Positions 13,330 through 14,098 of a DNA stretch of 14,098 nucleotides are shown piece after piece. Numbering within the stretch: position 1 is the first letter of the stretch; each line of letters begins with the position of its first letter. A model generated the notes under the pieces. The model saw only the letters and a program-made list of their open reading frames with translations, searched no databases and had not been told where the DNA came from. The DNA is taken from contig JAZLIL010000151.1 in assembly GCA_045617405.1 (NCBI GenBank), positions 1 through 14,098 on the forward strand, in the 5' to 3' direction. The DNA is from JAZLIL01 sp045617405. Its GTDB lineage: Bacteria; Bacillota; Clostridia; Lachnospirales; Lachnospiraceae. The translations under genes were made by a program, and so were the position numbers.

Positions 13330-14098
13330 TCACTTTTTCTCTTCAGTAACTTCAATCTTCTTTATCTCTTTTGTCCTGATTTCAACAAGCAGATCCTGAA
13401 TAAAGTCATCAAGCTTCTTCTGACCTTCGTCGCCCTTGAAACGGCTTCTGACAGAAACGAGATTCTCTTCCTGCTCCTTCTGTCCTACAACTACCATGTA
13501 AGGAAGTCTGTCAAGACGTGCCTCTCTGATCTTGAAGCCAATCTTTTCAGAACGCGCATCAACCGTGCAAAGGATGCCGTTCTTCTTAAACTCTGCCGCA
13601 ACCTTGTCTGCGTACTCGATGTACTTGTCGGAGATAGGAAGAACACGTACCTGCTCGGGGCAGAGCCATGTCGGGAACTTGCCGGCATAGTGCTCGATTA
13701 ACCAAGCAAGGGTTCTTTCATAGCATCCCATGGAGGTTCTGTGGATAATCCAAGGACGTACTTTGTTGCCGTTCTCATCCACATAGGTCATGCCAAACTT
13801 CTCGGCGCTTGCGCAGTCAAGCTGAATGGTAACCATGGTATCTTCTTTCCCGTATACATTCTTTGCCTGAATATCAATCTTAGGTCCGTAGAAAGCTGCC
13901 TCTCCATCTTCCTCAGTAAAATTGATACCATTCTTATTCATTACATCACGAAGATACTGCTGTGTTGAATTCCAGTATTCCTCATCACCTTCGTACTTTG
14001 CCTTATTTTCAGGATCCCACTTTGAAAGTCTGTAAGATACATCACCATCAATACCAAGTGTCTTCATAACATAGTGAGCAAGATCTACACATCTTGTA
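13330..14098 (-). CDS. thrS: Threonyl-tRNA synthetase, C-terminal part (5' end outside window)
   Basis: An open frame enters from the right edge and gives 255 residues; the true start lies beyond the window. Threonyl-tRNA synthetase attaches threonine to its tRNA. Diagnostic blocks are 'AAFYGPKIDIQAKN' and 'MVTIQLD' of the catalytic core, 'WIIHRTSMGCYERTLAWLIEHY' (the His of IHR corresponds to a zinc ligand in E. coli ThrRS, and GCYER is class II motif 3), then 'FPTWLCPEQVRVLPISDKY' opening the anticodon-binding domain ('GFKIREARLDRLPYMVVVGQKE'). The C-terminus is lysine- and glutamate-rich. It converges on the response regulator gene and has its own terminator. Confidence 0.97.
   Translation of the reverse strand, partial: TRCVDLAHYVMKTLGIDGDVSYRLSKWDPENKAKYEGDEEYWNSTQQYLRDVMNKNGINFTEEDGEAAFYGPKIDIQAKNVYGKEDTMVTIQLDCASAEKFGMTYVDENGNKVRPWIIHRTSMGCYERTLAWLIEHYAGKFPTWLCPEQVRVLPISDKYIEYADKVAAEFKKNGILCTVDARSEKIGFKIREARLDRLPYMVVVGQKEQEENLVSVRSRFKGDEGQKKLDDFIQDLLVEIRTKEIKKIEVTEEKK

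Overview
The window looks like a chromosomal segment of an anaerobic Firmicute, most likely a Lachnospiraceae relative (Butyrivibrio/Roseburia-type). This rests on the protein families: a soluble GH3 beta-glucosidase with TDGPHGLR and SDWGA motifs, large PAS/GAF hybrid kinases, a DUF4428 protein, and clostridial-type AGGAGG ribosome binding sites. No rRNA, tRNA, CRISPR array, transposase or phage gene was recognised. Genus and species cannot be fixed from the sequence.

Layout. (1) 1-2624, minus: a cytoplasmic multi-PAS/GAF hybrid histidine kinase, cut by the left edge just as its receiver domain begins, with its own sigma-A-type promoter at 2731-2759. (2) 2625-3138: an intergenic region with three 38-bp tandem repeats, one copy of a dispersed repeat, and strong hairpins including a terminator for the operon to its right. 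(3) 3139-7284, minus: a four-gene operon, transcribed in the order SPFH-domain protein, DUF4428 protein, zinc-ribbon membrane protein, TPM-domain membrane protein. Three of these resemble the B. subtilis YdjI/YdjG/YdjH set that works with a PspA homologue in membrane-stress protection; no PspA gene is in the window. Each of the three non-secreted proteins carries two zinc ribbons. (4) 7285-7760: a divergent intergenic region with a 14-bp palindrome on the operon side, a GC-rich tandem array in the middle, and two inverted repeats plus a promoter on the glucosidase side. (5) 7761-10388, plus: a GH3 beta-glucosidase with a 72-bp in-frame tandem repeat between its catalytic and fibronectin-like domains. 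(6) 10431-13110, plus: 54-bp tandem repeats that look like copies of the next gene's start, followed by three signalling genes: a soluble PAS/coiled-coil protein resembling a degenerate histidine kinase, a soluble histidine kinase, and a NarL/FixJ response regulator. (7) 13111-13329: a second copy of the dispersed repeat and the thrS terminator. (8) 13330-14098, minus: the C-terminal part of threonyl-tRNA synthetase.

Functional reading. The minus-strand operon probably builds a membrane-associated scaffold for envelope stress. The plus-strand block couples a sugar-releasing enzyme with a cytoplasmic two-component system whose first protein may be a pseudokinase partner; whether it controls the glucosidase is inference from proximity. 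A striking feature is tandem duplication: five independent arrays with periods of about 38, 42, 51, 54 and 72 bp lie within 14 kb, and the two inside genes have periods divisible by three.
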